This document shows positions 45,994 to 54,964 of a stretch of 64,000 bases of DNA, piece after piece (position 1 is the first letter of the stretch; each line of letters opens with the position of its first letter). The position numbers were made by a program, and so were the translations under genes. Source of the stretch: Geodermatophilus amargosae (lineage in GTDB: Bacteria > Actinomycetota > Actinomycetes > Mycobacteriales > Geodermatophilaceae); NCBI RefSeq assembly GCF_900116515.1, contig NZ_FPBA01000004.1, forward strand, positions 62,001-126,000, given 5' to 3'. Under the pieces are notes generated by a model, which was not told where the DNA came from, ran no database searches, and saw only the letters and a list, made by a program, of their open reading frames with translations.

Positions 45994-46413
45994 GTGGGCA
46001 AGCAGCAGCTCGACCGAGCGGTCGGGACGACGGACGGGACGGTGACCGAGACGACGGGACGGCAGGGGAGTGGCGCCGAACGGCGGTGCGGGTGGTGCCG
46101 GCGGGTGCTGCCCCAGGCCGGGTCGGTCGGCCGCCCGCGGATGTACTGCGGCCAGGCCTGCCGCCAGCGCGCCTACGAGCAGCGCACGGCCACGGCCAAG
46201 GCCGGTCTCTCCGAGGACGTCGTCCTGGTGCGGCGTGCCGAGCTCGACGGCCTGCAGGACCGGCTGTTCCAGCTGCGCTGCGCGCTCGAGGACGTCCAGA
46301 CGCTGCTCGGCGAGCGGCACACCAAGGCCGAACTCGAGCGCATGCTCGCCGACCTGGTGCACTCGACGGGCCGGCTCGACAAGCTGTGGGTGTCCGAGCG
46401 GGCCGCCGGTTGA
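45994..46413 (+). CDS. Small zinc-finger protein with coiled coil
   Basis: 139 residues. A treble-clef-like cysteine unit near residues 31-60 (CGWCRRVLPQ ... MYCGQACRQRAYEQR) precedes a predicted helix rich in Leu/Glu/Arg (LDGLQDRLFQLRCALEDVQTLLGERHTKAELERMLADLV). The layout suggests a nucleic-acid or protein adaptor. It is recognised as a conserved actinobacterial type but has no assigned function. Confidence 0.75.
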   Translation: MGKQQLDRAVGTTDGTVTETTGRQGSGAERRCGWCRRVLPQAGSVGRPRMYCGQACRQRAYEQRTATAKAGLSEDVVLVRRAELDGLQDRLFQLRCALEDVQTLLGERHTKAELERMLADLVHSTGRLDKLWVSERAAG

Positions 46414-46423
46414 GCCGGGACCG

Positions 46424-46666
46424 TCAGTCCGGGTCCTGGGTGTCGTCGTCCTGGTCCTCGGGCGCGCCCGGGTCCGGGTTGCTGTTGTCCGGGAGGTTGT
46501 CCTGCGAGTCCTCGGACGGGTCGTCGCCGCTGGTGTTCTCGCTGTCGTCGGTGGTGCCGTCGTTACGGTCCAGCCCCGCCGGGTCGCCGCAGGCGGTGAG
46601 CGTGGCGCCGCCCCCGAAGAGCGCCAACGCGGTCATCAGTGCAGCGATCGGACGTCGGAGTTGCAT
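46424..46666 (-). CDS. Small acidic lipoprotein
   Basis: Eighty residues: signal peptide with a lipobox at LTAC (Cys near 26), then a highly acidic Asp/Asn/Glu/Pro tail that must be disordered on the cell surface. Sequence alone gives no function; a spacer or cation-binding role is possible. It is convergent with the zinc-finger gene. Confidence 0.7.
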   Translation of the reverse strand: MQLRRPIAALMTALALFGGGATLTACGDPAGLDRNDGTTDDSENTSGDDPSEDSQDNLPDNSNPDPGAPEDQDDDTQDPD

Positions 46667-47250
46667 GCACCCGACACTACGGAGGCACCCGGCGAGCCGC
46701 CCGTCGAAGCCGCAGACACCTCGCTAGTAACGTCACAGTGACGAATCGGCGGAGGTGTCGGCGGATGGGAGCGGGAGGGGTCTGGGCCGGGACGGGACGT
46801 CCGCACCGAGTGCCGGCGGAGGTCCGGAGCGGATCGGGAGTCGCCAGTTGCCCAGGGCGGTCCAGGCGGTCAGGGATCGTCGATGGGGCGGTAGGGGGCC
46901 GGACGGATGACGATGTCGTGGCCGCCGGCGGCCGGCGGAGGTCTCCGCGAGCGACGGCGGCGGCACGTCGGTCCGGGACACCACCAGGACGAGGACGACC
47001 CGCACGTGCCGACGGGACGGGCGGTGTCCGCCCCGTCGGTGTCGACCCGAGTGGAGAACGGCCTCGGCGACCTCGAGGCGTAGGCGGGTCGAACGGCGTC
47101 CTGGAACCCCTCTCGCCGCTCGGAGAACCAGCGCCGATAATGCACATTATGTCAAGTAGCTCGGCGCGGACCCACTCCCCGCACCTGGATGACCGGTCCC
47201 CTGGAGTCTCCGCCCACCGGTCCGTCGTCCGCTGACGGACACGACCGGAC
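46667..47250. other. 584-bp gap without a supported gene
   Basis: Holds a palindrome CGTCACAGTGACG (46731-46743) and an AT-rich inverted repeat ATAATG-CA-CATTAT (47133-47146). A minus-strand frame starting at 47145 (MHYRRWFSERREGFQDAV) looks codon-biased for about 45 codons, then degrades; a VVLVLVVSRTD stretch continues in another frame, so this may be a decayed gene. No intact gene is supported. Confidence 0.5.
46674..46679 (-). promoter_or_regulatory. Predicted leaderless -10 of the acidic lipoprotein
   Basis: TAGTGT on the minus strand ends 7 nt before the ATG at 46666. Confidence 0.5.
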
Positions 47251-48213
47251 TCAGGTCGCCGGCTGCAGCCGGACCCTGGGGTCGACGGCGGCCGCGGCGA
47301 CGTCGGCCACCGCGTTGGCGACCATGACCGCCGCGATCACCACCGTGGTCAGCCCGATGAGCAGCGCCCGGTCGTGCGCCTCGATCGCCGCCAGGATCGC
47401 CGCCCCGACGCCCGGCATCCCGAAGACGCCCTCCACGACGACCAGCCCGACGACCAACTGCCCCAGGCTGGCTGCCACGAAGGTCACCACGGGCGTCAGC
47501 GCCGGCCGCAGCGCGTGCACGCCGACCACCCGCCACGGCGGCAGTCCCCGCCCGCGGGCAGCCAGCACGAACGGCGCCCGCAGGGTGTCGCCGACCTCGG
47601 CACGGGTGATGAGCGCGGCGGACCCGGTCGACAGCGCCGCCAGCGCCACGATCGGCAGCACGTAGGCAGCGGGATCACCGGTCCGGCCGTTGAACGGTGC
47701 CCAGCCGAGCTCGGAGACGAACACCCACCGCAGCAGGTACGCCGCCACCACGACCGGCGTGCCCACCAGCACCGTGGCCACGGCGTACACGCCCCTGCCG
47801 GTCCTCCGCCCGCTCGTGGCCAGCGCACCGGCGACGACCCCCACCACGAACTGCACGGCGACCGCGCCGCCCAGCAGCACCGCGCTCACCGGCGCGGTCG
47901 CCACGACGACGTCCGCGACGGCCGGCCCGGGCTCCACGACGGTGCCCCGCAGGGCCGGGAGTCCGCGACCCCAGTCCCCGGTCACCAGGGCGCGCAGGTA
48001 GCGGCCGTACTGGACGAGCACGGGCTCGTCGAGGGAGTACTCGGCGCGGATGCGGGCGACGAGCTCGGGAGGCGCCGCCCGGAAGCCGAACAGCGCCCGC
48101 ACGGGGTCGCCGGGCAGTTGCGTCACGGCGAGGAACACCAGCGTCACGGCCGCCCAGAGGCTGAGCAGCATCTGCCCGGACCGGCGGAGGGCGAACGCGA
48201 GCACGGCCGTCAT
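47251..48213 (-). CDS. Oligopeptide-type ABC permease (OppB/DppB-like)
   Basis: 320 residues with about six membrane helices. The first helix and loop (LLSLWAAVTLVFLAVTQLPGDPVRALFG) is typical of DppB. The coupling loop is present as ITRAEVGDTLRAPFVLAARGRGLPPWRVVGVHALRPA. The ATG at 48213 follows family length; an upstream open frame overlaps the divergent permease gene and is rejected. No solute-binding protein or ATPase gene is nearby. Confidence 0.88.
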   Translation of the reverse strand: MTAVLAFALRRSGQMLLSLWAAVTLVFLAVTQLPGDPVRALFGFRAAPPELVARIRAEYSLDEPVLVQYGRYLRALVTGDWGRGLPALRGTVVEPGPAVADVVVATAPVSAVLLGGAVAVQFVVGVVAGALATSGRRTGRGVYAVATVLVGTPVVVAAYLLRWVFVSELGWAPFNGRTGDPAAYVLPIVALAALSTGSAALITRAEVGDTLRAPFVLAARGRGLPPWRVVGVHALRPALTPVVTFVAASLGQLVVGLVVVEGVFGMPGVGAAILAAIEAHDRALLIGLTTVVIAAVMVANAVADVAAAAVDPRVRLQPAT

Positions 48214-48274
48214 CGTGGCAGCCCCGTGATCACCACGGTCGACGCAGGAGCGTCCGCTCGGCGAGACTCGCCCG

Positions 48275-49126
48275 GTGCCCTCCCCGTCCCTCCTGCGCCC
48301 GGCTGCGGGGCTGCACCGCTGGAACGCACCCCTGGGCGTCGCCGTCGTCCTGCTCGGGCTGCTCGGCGCCATGGCGCTGGTCCCCGGCGCCCTGACCACC
48401 GACGACCCGCGCTCGTGCGACCTCGCCGACTCCCTGGTGCCGCCGTCCCGTGCCCATCCCTTCGGTTTCGACCTCTTCGGCTGCGATCTGCTCGCCAAGA
48501 CGCTCTACGGCGCCCGGACCTCGCTGCTGCTCGCCGTCTCGGTCCTCGTGCTCACCGGGCTGCTGGCCGTCGTCCTCGGGACCCTGGCGGGCTACGCCGG
48601 GGGGCTGCTCGACGGCGTCGTCTCGCGGGTCACCGACGTCTGGTCGGGCATCCCGCTGGTGCTCGGCGGCGTCGTCCTGCTGAGCGCGACCGACCGGCGC
48701 GGAGTGTGGCAGGTCGTCGCCGTGCTCGCGGTGTTCAGCTGGCCACTGATGCTGCGGATCGTCCGGGCCGGCACCCGGCAGGCCCTGACGCTCGAGTACG
48801 TCACCGCGGCACGCGCCCTGGGCGCCGGCCCCGGCCGGCTGCTGACCCGGCACGTGCTCCCCTCGGCCGTCCGCCCGCTGGTGGTCTTCGCCAGCGCCTA
48901 CGCCGGGGTGCTCGTCTCGGCCGAGGCCGTGCTGACCTTCGCCGGCGTGGGTCTGCAGCGGCCCACCGAGTCCTGGGGCATCCTGCTGCAGCAGGGCGGT
49001 GAGGTGGCGTCGCGGGCGCCGCACGCACTGGTCCTGCCGAGCCTCGTGCTGGTCGTCGCGGTGGCCGCCTTCGTGCTCCTCGGCGACGGTCTGCGCGCTG
49101 CCGGCCGGTCGGCGCACGGGCGATGA
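48275..49126 (+). CDS. Oligopeptide-type ABC permease (OppC/DppC-like)
   Basis: 283 residues with about six membrane helices, the exported loop PFGFDLFGCDLLAKTLYGARTSLL after helix 1, and the coupling loop EYVTAARALGAGPGRLLTRHVLP. It pairs functionally with the OppB-like protein but is transcribed in the opposite direction from a 61-bp shared region, unlike the usual single operon. Confidence 0.88.
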   Translation: MPSPSLLRPAAGLHRWNAPLGVAVVLLGLLGAMALVPGALTTDDPRSCDLADSLVPPSRAHPFGFDLFGCDLLAKTLYGARTSLLLAVSVLVLTGLLAVVLGTLAGYAGGLLDGVVSRVTDVWSGIPLVLGGVVLLSATDRRGVWQVVAVLAVFSWPLMLRIVRAGTRQALTLEYVTAARALGAGPGRLLTRHVLPSAVRPLVVFASAYAGVLVSAEAVLTFAGVGLQRPTESWGILLQQGGEVASRAPHALVLPSLVLVVAVAAFVLLGDGLRAAGRSAHGR

Positions 49127-49181
49127 GTCCGCGTCGACCAGGCCGTCCTCCCTGCGACGACCGCGAGCCCGAGGAGGCCCC

Positions 49182-49544
49182 GTGCCCAGCAGCGTGCAGC
49201 CGATGCTGGTGACGTCCGACCCGGAGCGCCTCGTGCGCTTCTACGTCGGTGTCGCCAGCGCCGTGCTCACCCAGCGGGTCCCCGACGACGGGCCGGTGTT
49301 CTTCCAGGGCCTGCGCATCGGGGACTCCGACCTCGGCGTGGTCGCCGACGCCGAGGTCCCGGCCGGCTCCCCCGGTCGCGTGCTGGTCAGCATCGAGGTC
49401 GACGACGTCGACGCCGCACTCCCCCGCGTTCCCGAGCTCGGCGGCGAGGTGCAGGCACCGCCCACCGACATGCCGTGGGGTCAGCGCGTCGCCCACGTCC
49501 GGGACCCTGACGGCAACGCGGTGAACCTCACGATCACGTGGTAG
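49182..49544 (+). CDS. VOC (glyoxalase/bleomycin-resistance) superfamily protein
   Basis: A 120-residue, two-module beta-alpha-beta-beta-beta fold: VTSDPERLVRFYVGV and VLVSIEVDDVDAALPRVPELGGEV, ending RVAHVRDPDGNAVNLTITW with the metal-type Glu replaced. It may bind or detoxify a small molecule. GAGGAGG precedes the GTG. The partner pathway is unknown. Confidence 0.85.
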   Translation: MPSSVQPMLVTSDPERLVRFYVGVASAVLTQRVPDDGPVFFQGLRIGDSDLGVVADAEVPAGSPGRVLVSIEVDDVDAALPRVPELGGEVQAPPTDMPWGQRVAHVRDPDGNAVNLTITW

Positions 49545-49590
49545 GTGTTCGTCCCACCGGCGAGTCCGGACCACCGGTCCGGCGTTCACT

Positions 49591-49607
49591 TTGTTGGGGA
49601 TAACGAT
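49591..49607 (+). repeat. Copy 3 of the intergenic 17-bp motif
   Basis: TTGTTGGGGATAACGAT keeps the 13-bp core GTTGGGGATAACG. It lies 47 bp after the VOC gene and 17 bp from the 3' end of the TetR remnant. Confidence 0.65.
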
Positions 49608-49623
49608 GCCAGGTGTCAATCCG

Positions 49624-50399
49624 TCACCGCGGTTCGGTGGTCCGCTCGATGAACGCCGCGACGCCGTCGAGGTAGCAGCTCAGCGCGAAGGCGAACTAGG
49701 TTCCGGAGTCGTCATACCCCTCGGGCAGGGGGGTCGTCACCCCCCTGGCCGGGAGGTCCGACGACACCCGAGGCCATCACCCTACTCAGCGCCGGGTACC
49801 GGGCCGGGTCGACGACCGCGGCCAGTGCCCGTGCGCAGCCCGCGACGAAGGCCTCCGGGTCCGCCTCGTAACCGGCGGCGAGGTCGATCGACAGCTGGGC
49901 CTGGCCGTGCACGACGGGCATCTGGCCCATGACGACGAGACCTTCTCGCACTCGGGCAGCCGGTGTCGGCCAGGGCGCCCAGGGCACGGTCGAACCACTC
50001 GAGGTTGCGTGGGCCCACCGGCGGCCCGCTGATCGGGATCTCCCGGTACCACGGGTGCCGCCGGAAGCAGGCGAGCACCGCGTAGGCCCCGCGGTCAGCC
50101 GCTCGCGCCAGTCGGAGCCGGCCAGCTCGGGCGCGCCCTCGAGGGCCGCGTCCGACATGAGCAGCAGGAGCTCGTCCTTGCTGTCCACGTGGCGGTAGAG
50201 CGACATCGGCGCGCTGCCCAGCTCGGCCGCGACCCGGGCCATGGAGACGGCGGCCAGGCCCTCGGCGTCGGCGACGCGGATGGTGGCCCGGGTGATCGCC
50301 TCTCCACCCAGCCCGGAGGCGCGTCCGCGGCGGGCCGGGCCCCGCCGGCCCCAGAGGAGCGCCACCTGCGGCGGCAGCTCGGGCTGCTCCCTGTCCAAC
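49624..50399 (-). pseudogene. Decayed TetR regulator
   Basis: Segments of one TetR protein appear in all three minus-strand frames: LLWGRRGPARRGRASGLGG...MARVAAELG...YRHVDSKDELLLLMSDAALE, then YAVLACFRRHPWYREIPISGPP, LPECEKV, LVVMGQMPVVHGQAQLS, and YDDSGT-stop-FAFALSCYLDGVAAFIERTTEPR. At least four single-base shifts and a TAG stop are needed to explain this. A TTG start near 50399 follows a GGAGGGGAGGGG site. The gene was of the type that controls drug-export ABC genes. Confidence 0.8.
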
Positions 50400-50440
50400 T
50401 GCGGTCCCCTCCCCTCCCTGCGCGTACGACATGCGCATGA

Positions 50441-50809
50441 GTGATCCGACCCTCCAGGTGGCTCGCCGTCGCCGGACTGCTGCTGCTCCACGTCCCCGCC
50501 CTGTCCTGGCTGGCCGCCCTGCTCGGCGTCCTCGCCTCCGGCGTCGAGTCGGCCAGCGCGCTGAGCTTCCTGATGCTCTTCCTGCCCTACCTGAGCAGCG
50601 CGTTCGTCCCGCCGGAGACTCTCCCGACGGCGTTGCGCGCGGTGGCCGAGCACCAGCCGATCAGCCCCGTCATCGAGACGGTCCGCGGGCTGCTGACCGG
50701 CACGCCCAGCGGCTCCTCCGGCTGGCTCGCGCTGCTGTGGTGCAGCGGGATCCTCGCGACCGCCGTCACCGCGGCCGGCTGGGCGTACCGGCGTCGTGGG
50801 CGGTCCTGA
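50441..50809 (+). pseudogene. C-terminal remnant of an ABC-2 (DrrB-like) permease
   Basis: 122 codons covering only the last third of a daunorubicin-type ABC-2 permease: helix-rich ALSWLAALLGVLA, the typical SSAFVPPETLPTALRAVAEHQPISPVIETVRGLLTGTP and a final helix. The first ~150 residues and the ATPase gene are missing. It is divergent from the decayed TetR gene, so both belong to one lost export locus. Confidence 0.8.
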
Positions 50810-50890
50810 TCCCGACCCGAGGAGGGCACTCACCGACGCTGGAAGCCCTCCTCGTTGGCGGGTGCTTGTTGCTTACAAACGTTGTGATGT

Positions 50891-50907
50891 TAGTTGGGGA
50901 TAACGGC
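50891..50907 (+). repeat. Copy 4 of the intergenic 17-bp motif
   Basis: TAGTTGGGGATAACGGC, in an AT-rich stretch with ACAA-ACG-TTGT just upstream. The 273-bp gap (50810-51082) contains no supported gene. Confidence 0.7.
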
Positions 50908-51082
50908 CGAACAGGCGATGCACGTGCGCCGGCGTCGCCGGGCACGGGTTGACCTCCGCGGTCATCACGGCCGGCCGGTGGAGCCGGTCCCGTCAGGACG
51001 AGCGCACGACCGCCTGCGCACCGCCGGCATCGGCGGTGCCTGGGCGGGACCGCTCCCCTGCCCCGCGCCGCGTCCGGACCGG

Positions 51083-51688
51083 CTAGCGGGCGCGCCGCTG
51101 CCGCCAGGGACGGCCGTGAAGCCACCACTCCAGCCGGCGGGTGATCCACGGCAGCAGCAGGTAGGTCATCACCGGCGTGAGCGCCAGGGTCACGACCAGC
51201 ACCCGCAGTGCCACGTGCACGTCGGCGAGCACCGCGCCCAGCGTCACCGTGGCCAGCAGGTTGAGCGGGTAGAAGACCAGCCAGATCGTCGTCGCCTGCT
51301 TCCACCGCGGCGGGGCCGGCGGGCCGGAGGGCGCCACCACCTCGGTGCCGGCCGGCTGGTCGAACCAGCCCTCGATGCCGGTGCGCCGCTCCGTGCGGGT
51401 GACCTCGGCCAGCCCCTGGGCCGAGCGCAGCCACCAGGCCCGCTCCGCGGACGCCTCCCAGGCGTCGAGCGCCTGCTGGTCGGCGAACCGGCAGAGCATG
51501 TGCCACTCGTCGGAGCCGTCGCGCGGGCGGACCCACCCGGCGCCGAGGAAGCCGGGGAAGGACTCGGCCATCGTCATGCCCGCCCGGATCCAGGCGGTCA
51601 TCTCCCGGGTGTGCGCAGGGTCGGCACGGCGGGTGAAGGAGACGGTGACCGGCAGGTGCCGGGCGGCGACCGGGAGCGGCGACGTCAC
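51083..51688 (-). CDS. Antibiotic-biosynthesis-monooxygenase-like protein with two membrane helices
   Basis: 201 residues: an ABM-type alpha/beta ferredoxin-like domain (about 8-105: VTVSFTRRADPAHTREMTAWI and WHMLCRFADQQALDAWEAS), then two membrane helices (TIWLVFYPLNLLATVTLGAVL and VLVVTLALTPVMTYLLLPWI). This fusion is a known membrane-bound ABM variety of unknown activity. GTG 51688 is chosen because the domain starts right after it. Confidence 0.8.
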   Translation of the reverse strand: MTSPLPVAARHLPVTVSFTRRADPAHTREMTAWIRAGMTMAESFPGFLGAGWVRPRDGSDEWHMLCRFADQQALDAWEASAERAWWLRSAQGLAEVTRTERRTGIEGWFDQPAGTEVVAPSGPPAPPRWKQATTIWLVFYPLNLLATVTLGAVLADVHVALRVLVVTLALTPVMTYLLLPWITRRLEWWLHGRPWRQRRAR

Positions 51689-51799
51689 GCCTCCAGGATG
51701 GGCGAGCGGCCGGGCACGCCGCAGGTCGCCGGGGCGTGATCTTGCCCGCTCTTCGCTGCTTTCCCCGTCTCCGACGCGACCCACTGGGTCTGCTGCGGA

Positions 51800-51816
51800 C
51801 AGCTGGGGATAACGGT
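51800..51816 (+). repeat. Copy 5 of the intergenic 17-bp motif
   Basis: CAGCTGGGGATAACGGT, one core change (C for T), about 61 bp before the M50-like peptidase gene. Confidence 0.65.
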
Positions 51817-51877
51817 CGACACGGCGAACGAGCCGGCATCCGGGGCGCTCCCAGGCACGTGCGGTTCACTCCCCGGG

Positions 51878-52582
51878 ATGGACGCCGTCGACCGCCTCTG
51901 GACCCGCGTGGCCGAACAGGCGCCCCTCCCGCTCGAGGTCCTGGCCGGGGCCGCCGTCGTCGCACTGCTCGTCGTCGCCACCCCGGCGCTGTGGCGGCCG
52001 GCGCGGACCGTGGTGACCATCGCCCACGAGGGCGCCCACGGCCTGGCCGCACTGGCCACCGGCCGCCGGCTGGCCGGGATCCGGCTGCACTCCGACACCT
52101 CGGGGCTGACCGTCTCGAAGGGACGCCCCACCGGCCTGGGCATGGTGCTCACCTGCGCGGCGGGCTACGTCGGCCCGGCGCTGTTCGGCCTGGGCGCCGC
52201 GGCCCTGCTCGCGGCCGGGTACGCCGTCGGGGTGCTGTGGGCGGTGCTGGCCCTGCTCGCGCTCCTGATGCTGCAGATCCGCAACCTCTACGGCCTGTGG
52301 GCGGTGCTGGTCACCGGCGCCGGACTGGCCGCCGTCACCGCGTGGCTGCCGCCGGCCGGGCAGGCCGCCGTGGCCGCCGCCGTCACCTGGTTCCTGCTGC
52401 TGGCCGCGCCGCGCACCGTGCTGGAGCTGCCCGGGGCACGACGGCGGCGGGCCGCGCCGGACTCCGACGCCGACCAACTGGCCCGGCTCACCCGGCTGCC
52501 CGCGCTGCTGTGGGTGGGCGTCTTCCTGCTGGTCGACGTCGCCGCCCTGGCGCTCGCGGTCAGGTGGCTGCTGGTGCCCTGA
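51878..52582 (+). CDS. M50-like membrane metallopeptidase
   Basis: 234 residues, about six membrane helices. HEGAH at residue 50 is the HExxH zinc site inside a helix; the second part of the site (often an NxxPxxPLDG-type motif) is not clear, while IRNLYGLWAVL may hold the third ligand. It belongs to a short actinobacterial M50B-like group. The target is unknown. Convergent with the GH65 gene, 6 nt apart. Confidence 0.78.
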   Translation: MDAVDRLWTRVAEQAPLPLEVLAGAAVVALLVVATPALWRPARTVVTIAHEGAHGLAALATGRRLAGIRLHSDTSGLTVSKGRPTGLGMVLTCAAGYVGPALFGLGAAALLAAGYAVGVLWAVLALLALLMLQIRNLYGLWAVLVTGAGLAAVTAWLPPAGQAAVAAAVTWFLLLAAPRTVLELPGARRRRAAPDSDADQLARLTRLPALLWVGVFLLVDVAALALAVRWLLVP

Positions 52583-52588
52583 CGGTCG

Positions 52589-54964
52589 TCACAGGGCCCC
52601 GTAGCGACTGCGCCGACGTGGCTCGGCCCCGTGCGGCTGGGTGACCTTGCCCGTGTCGGGCGCCGGGGGGATGTCGACCACCACGTCCGCGTGGTCCACC
52701 GTCAGCCGGCGGCCGTGGTGGTGCACGTCGAGCGCCTCGCCGTCGAGCAGCCGGTAGGTGGCCTGCTCCTTGGTCACCGTCACCTGCAGGAGGCGTCCCT
52801 GGTAGGCCAGCCGGAAGCGCAGCCGGGTGATCCGCTCGGGCAGCCGCGGCGCGAACAGCAGGTGCCCGTCGTGGTCGCGCATGCCGCCGAAGCCCGCGAC
52901 GGCGACCGTCCAGCCGCCGGCCATGGACGCGATGTGCAGGCCGTGACCGGAGTTGCCGTGCAGGTTCTGCAGGTCGGTGAGCGTGGCCTCCGCCCAGTAG
53001 TCGTAGGCCAGCTCCAGGTGCCCGGTCTCGGCGGCCACCACGGCCTGCTGCGCCGCCGACAGCGACGAGTCCCGCACGGTGCGGGCCTCGTAGTAGGCGA
53101 AGTCGGCGACCTTCTCCTCGAAGGTGAAGGCGTCCCCGCGCAGGTGCAGGGCCATGACCAGGTCGGCCTGCTTGATCACCTGCTTGCGGTAGATGTCGAA
53201 GTAGGGGTAGTGCAGCAGCAGCGGGTAGCGGTCGCGCGGGGTGCTCGTGAAGTCCCACTCCTCGTGGTGGGTGAAGGCGTCGGACTGCATGTGCACGCCC
53301 AGCCGGGTGTCGTAGGGCACGGCCATGAGGCGGGCGGCCCGCAGCCAGGTCGCCGTCTCGTCCTCGGTGACCTGCAGCCGGCCGGCGACGTCGGGCTGCC
53401 GCTCGACCGCCGCTGCCGCCTCGCGCAGGTTCCGCTGCGCCATGAGGTTCGTGTAGACGTTGTTGTCCACCACGGCGGTGTACTCGTCGGGCCCGGTGAC
53501 CCCGTCGATCCGGAAGCCGTGCTCCTCGTCGAAGTGACCGAGCGAGGCCCACAGCCGGGCGGTCTCGACGAGCAGCTCCGTGCCGAAGTCGCGGTCGAAC
53601 TCCTCGTCCTCGGTGGCGTGCAGGTAGCGGACGACGGCGTCGGCGATGTCGGCGTTGATGTGGAAGGCCGCCGTGCCCGCCGGCCAGTACCCCGAGGTCT
53701 CCTCCCCCCGGATGGTCCGCCAGGGGAACGTCGCGCCGTGCAGGCCGAGCTCGCGCGCCCGGGAGCGGGCGAGGTCGAGCGTCGAGTGCCGCCAGCGCAG
53801 CGCGTCGCGGGCGGCGGCCGGCGCGATGTAGGTGAGCACCGGCAGCACGTAGGTCTCGGTATCCCAGAAGGTGTGCCCGTCGTAGCCGGGACCGGTGAGC
53901 CCCTTGGCCGGGATCGGCTGACGCTCGGCGCGCAGCCCGGCCTGCAGCACGTGGAAGACCCCGACCCGCACCGCCTGCTGCAGCTCGTCGTCGCCCTCGA
54001 TCTCGACGTCGGCGGTCGCCCAGAACTCGTCGAGGACCTGCCGCTGCTCCTCGGCGAGCCGGCGGAAGCCCGCCAGCTTGGCCGTGGCCAGCGCCCCCTC
54101 CACCTGGTCGCGCATCGCCGACGCGGACCGCCGCGACGACCAGCCGTAGGACAGGTACTTGATCATCGTCACGCTGGACCCGCGGCCGGGCAGGCGTGCG
54201 GCCAGCGTGTAGCGGGCGAGGTCCTCGCCGGCCTCCATGTCCTCGGTGACGGAGTCGGGGACCTCGATGACGTGGTCCATCCCGGCGGCCATGCGCAGGT
54301 GGCTGCGCTTGGTCCGGTGCACGAGGACGGCGCGGTGGCCACGTCCGACGGCGAGCTCGCTGACCAGCGGCCGGCGCAGCGCCGCCGCCGCACGGGGGTC
54401 GTCGGCCTCGCTGCCGCTGTCGACCGGCTCGTTGGCCAGCAGGTCCGACTGCAGCGCGATGTAGAGGTCGCCCCGGTCGTCGGTGCACTCGACCTGGTAC
54501 TCGATGGCGGCGATCGACCGGCGGCGCAGCGAGACCAGCCGGGTGCTGGTGACGCGCACCGTGCGGCCGTTGGGCGAGCGCCACTCGGTGACCCGGCGCA
54601 GCACGCCGCGGCGCAGGTCCAGCGTCCGGCGGTGCTCGACGATCTCGCCGTAGTCGAGATCGAGCGGGGTGTCGCCGACCAGCAGCCGGATCAGCTTGCC
54701 GTCGGTGACGTTGACGACGGTCTGCCCCTGCTCGGGGAACCCGTAGCCGGCCTCGGCGTAGGGCAGCGGCCGCTCCTCGAAGAAGCCGTTGAGGTAGGTG
54801 CCGGGGACGACGATCGGCTCGCCCTCCTCGAACGAGCCGCGCAGGCCCATGTGCCCGTTGGCGAGGGCGAAGACCGACTCGTGCACCCCCAGGGAGGAGT
54901 GGTCGAGGCCGATCTCGGTCAGCGACCACGGCTCGACCGGGAAGGTGGCCCGCCCCTCGGTCAC
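52589..54964 (-). CDS. Glycoside hydrolase family 65 disaccharide phosphorylase
   Basis: A 791-residue (alpha/alpha)6-barrel enzyme that phosphorolyses an alpha-glucoside such as maltose, trehalose or kojibiose to beta-glucose-1-phosphate. N-terminal beta domain to about 270, then the barrel with TFWDTETYVLP and the general-acid Glu in GVTGPDEYTAVVDNNVYTN, and a phosphate-site HGNSGHGLHIASMAGGW. The GTG overlaps the stop of the beta-phosphoglucomutase gene, which would convert the product to glucose-6-phosphate. The exact sugar cannot be told. Confidence 0.92.
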   Translation of the reverse strand: MTEGRATFPVEPWSLTEIGLDHSSLGVHESVFALANGHMGLRGSFEEGEPIVVPGTYLNGFFEERPLPYAEAGYGFPEQGQTVVNVTDGKLIRLLVGDTPLDLDYGEIVEHRRTLDLRRGVLRRVTEWRSPNGRTVRVTSTRLVSLRRRSIAAIEYQVECTDDRGDLYIALQSDLLANEPVDSGSEADDPRAAAALRRPLVSELAVGRGHRAVLVHRTKRSHLRMAAGMDHVIEVPDSVTEDMEAGEDLARYTLAARLPGRGSSVTMIKYLSYGWSSRRSASAMRDQVEGALATAKLAGFRRLAEEQRQVLDEFWATADVEIEGDDELQQAVRVGVFHVLQAGLRAERQPIPAKGLTGPGYDGHTFWDTETYVLPVLTYIAPAAARDALRWRHSTLDLARSRARELGLHGATFPWRTIRGEETSGYWPAGTAAFHINADIADAVVRYLHATEDEEFDRDFGTELLVETARLWASLGHFDEEHGFRIDGVTGPDEYTAVVDNNVYTNLMAQRNLREAAAAVERQPDVAGRLQVTEDETATWLRAARLMAVPYDTRLGVHMQSDAFTHHEEWDFTSTPRDRYPLLLHYPYFDIYRKQVIKQADLVMALHLRGDAFTFEEKVADFAYYEARTVRDSSLSAAQQAVVAAETGHLELAYDYWAEATLTDLQNLHGNSGHGLHIASMAGGWTVAVAGFGGMRDHDGHLLFAPRLPERITRLRFRLAYQGRLLQVTVTKEQATYRLLDGEALDVHHHGRRLTVDHADVVVDIPPAPDTGKVTQPHGAEPRRRSRYGAL

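Noticed and set aside
46677..47147. tRNA or intact gene in the gene-free stretch
   Set aside because: The peptide SGERGSRTPF looked like read-through of a tRNA, but no acceptor stem or paired T-arm forms around the GTTCGA, and no complete gene is supported.
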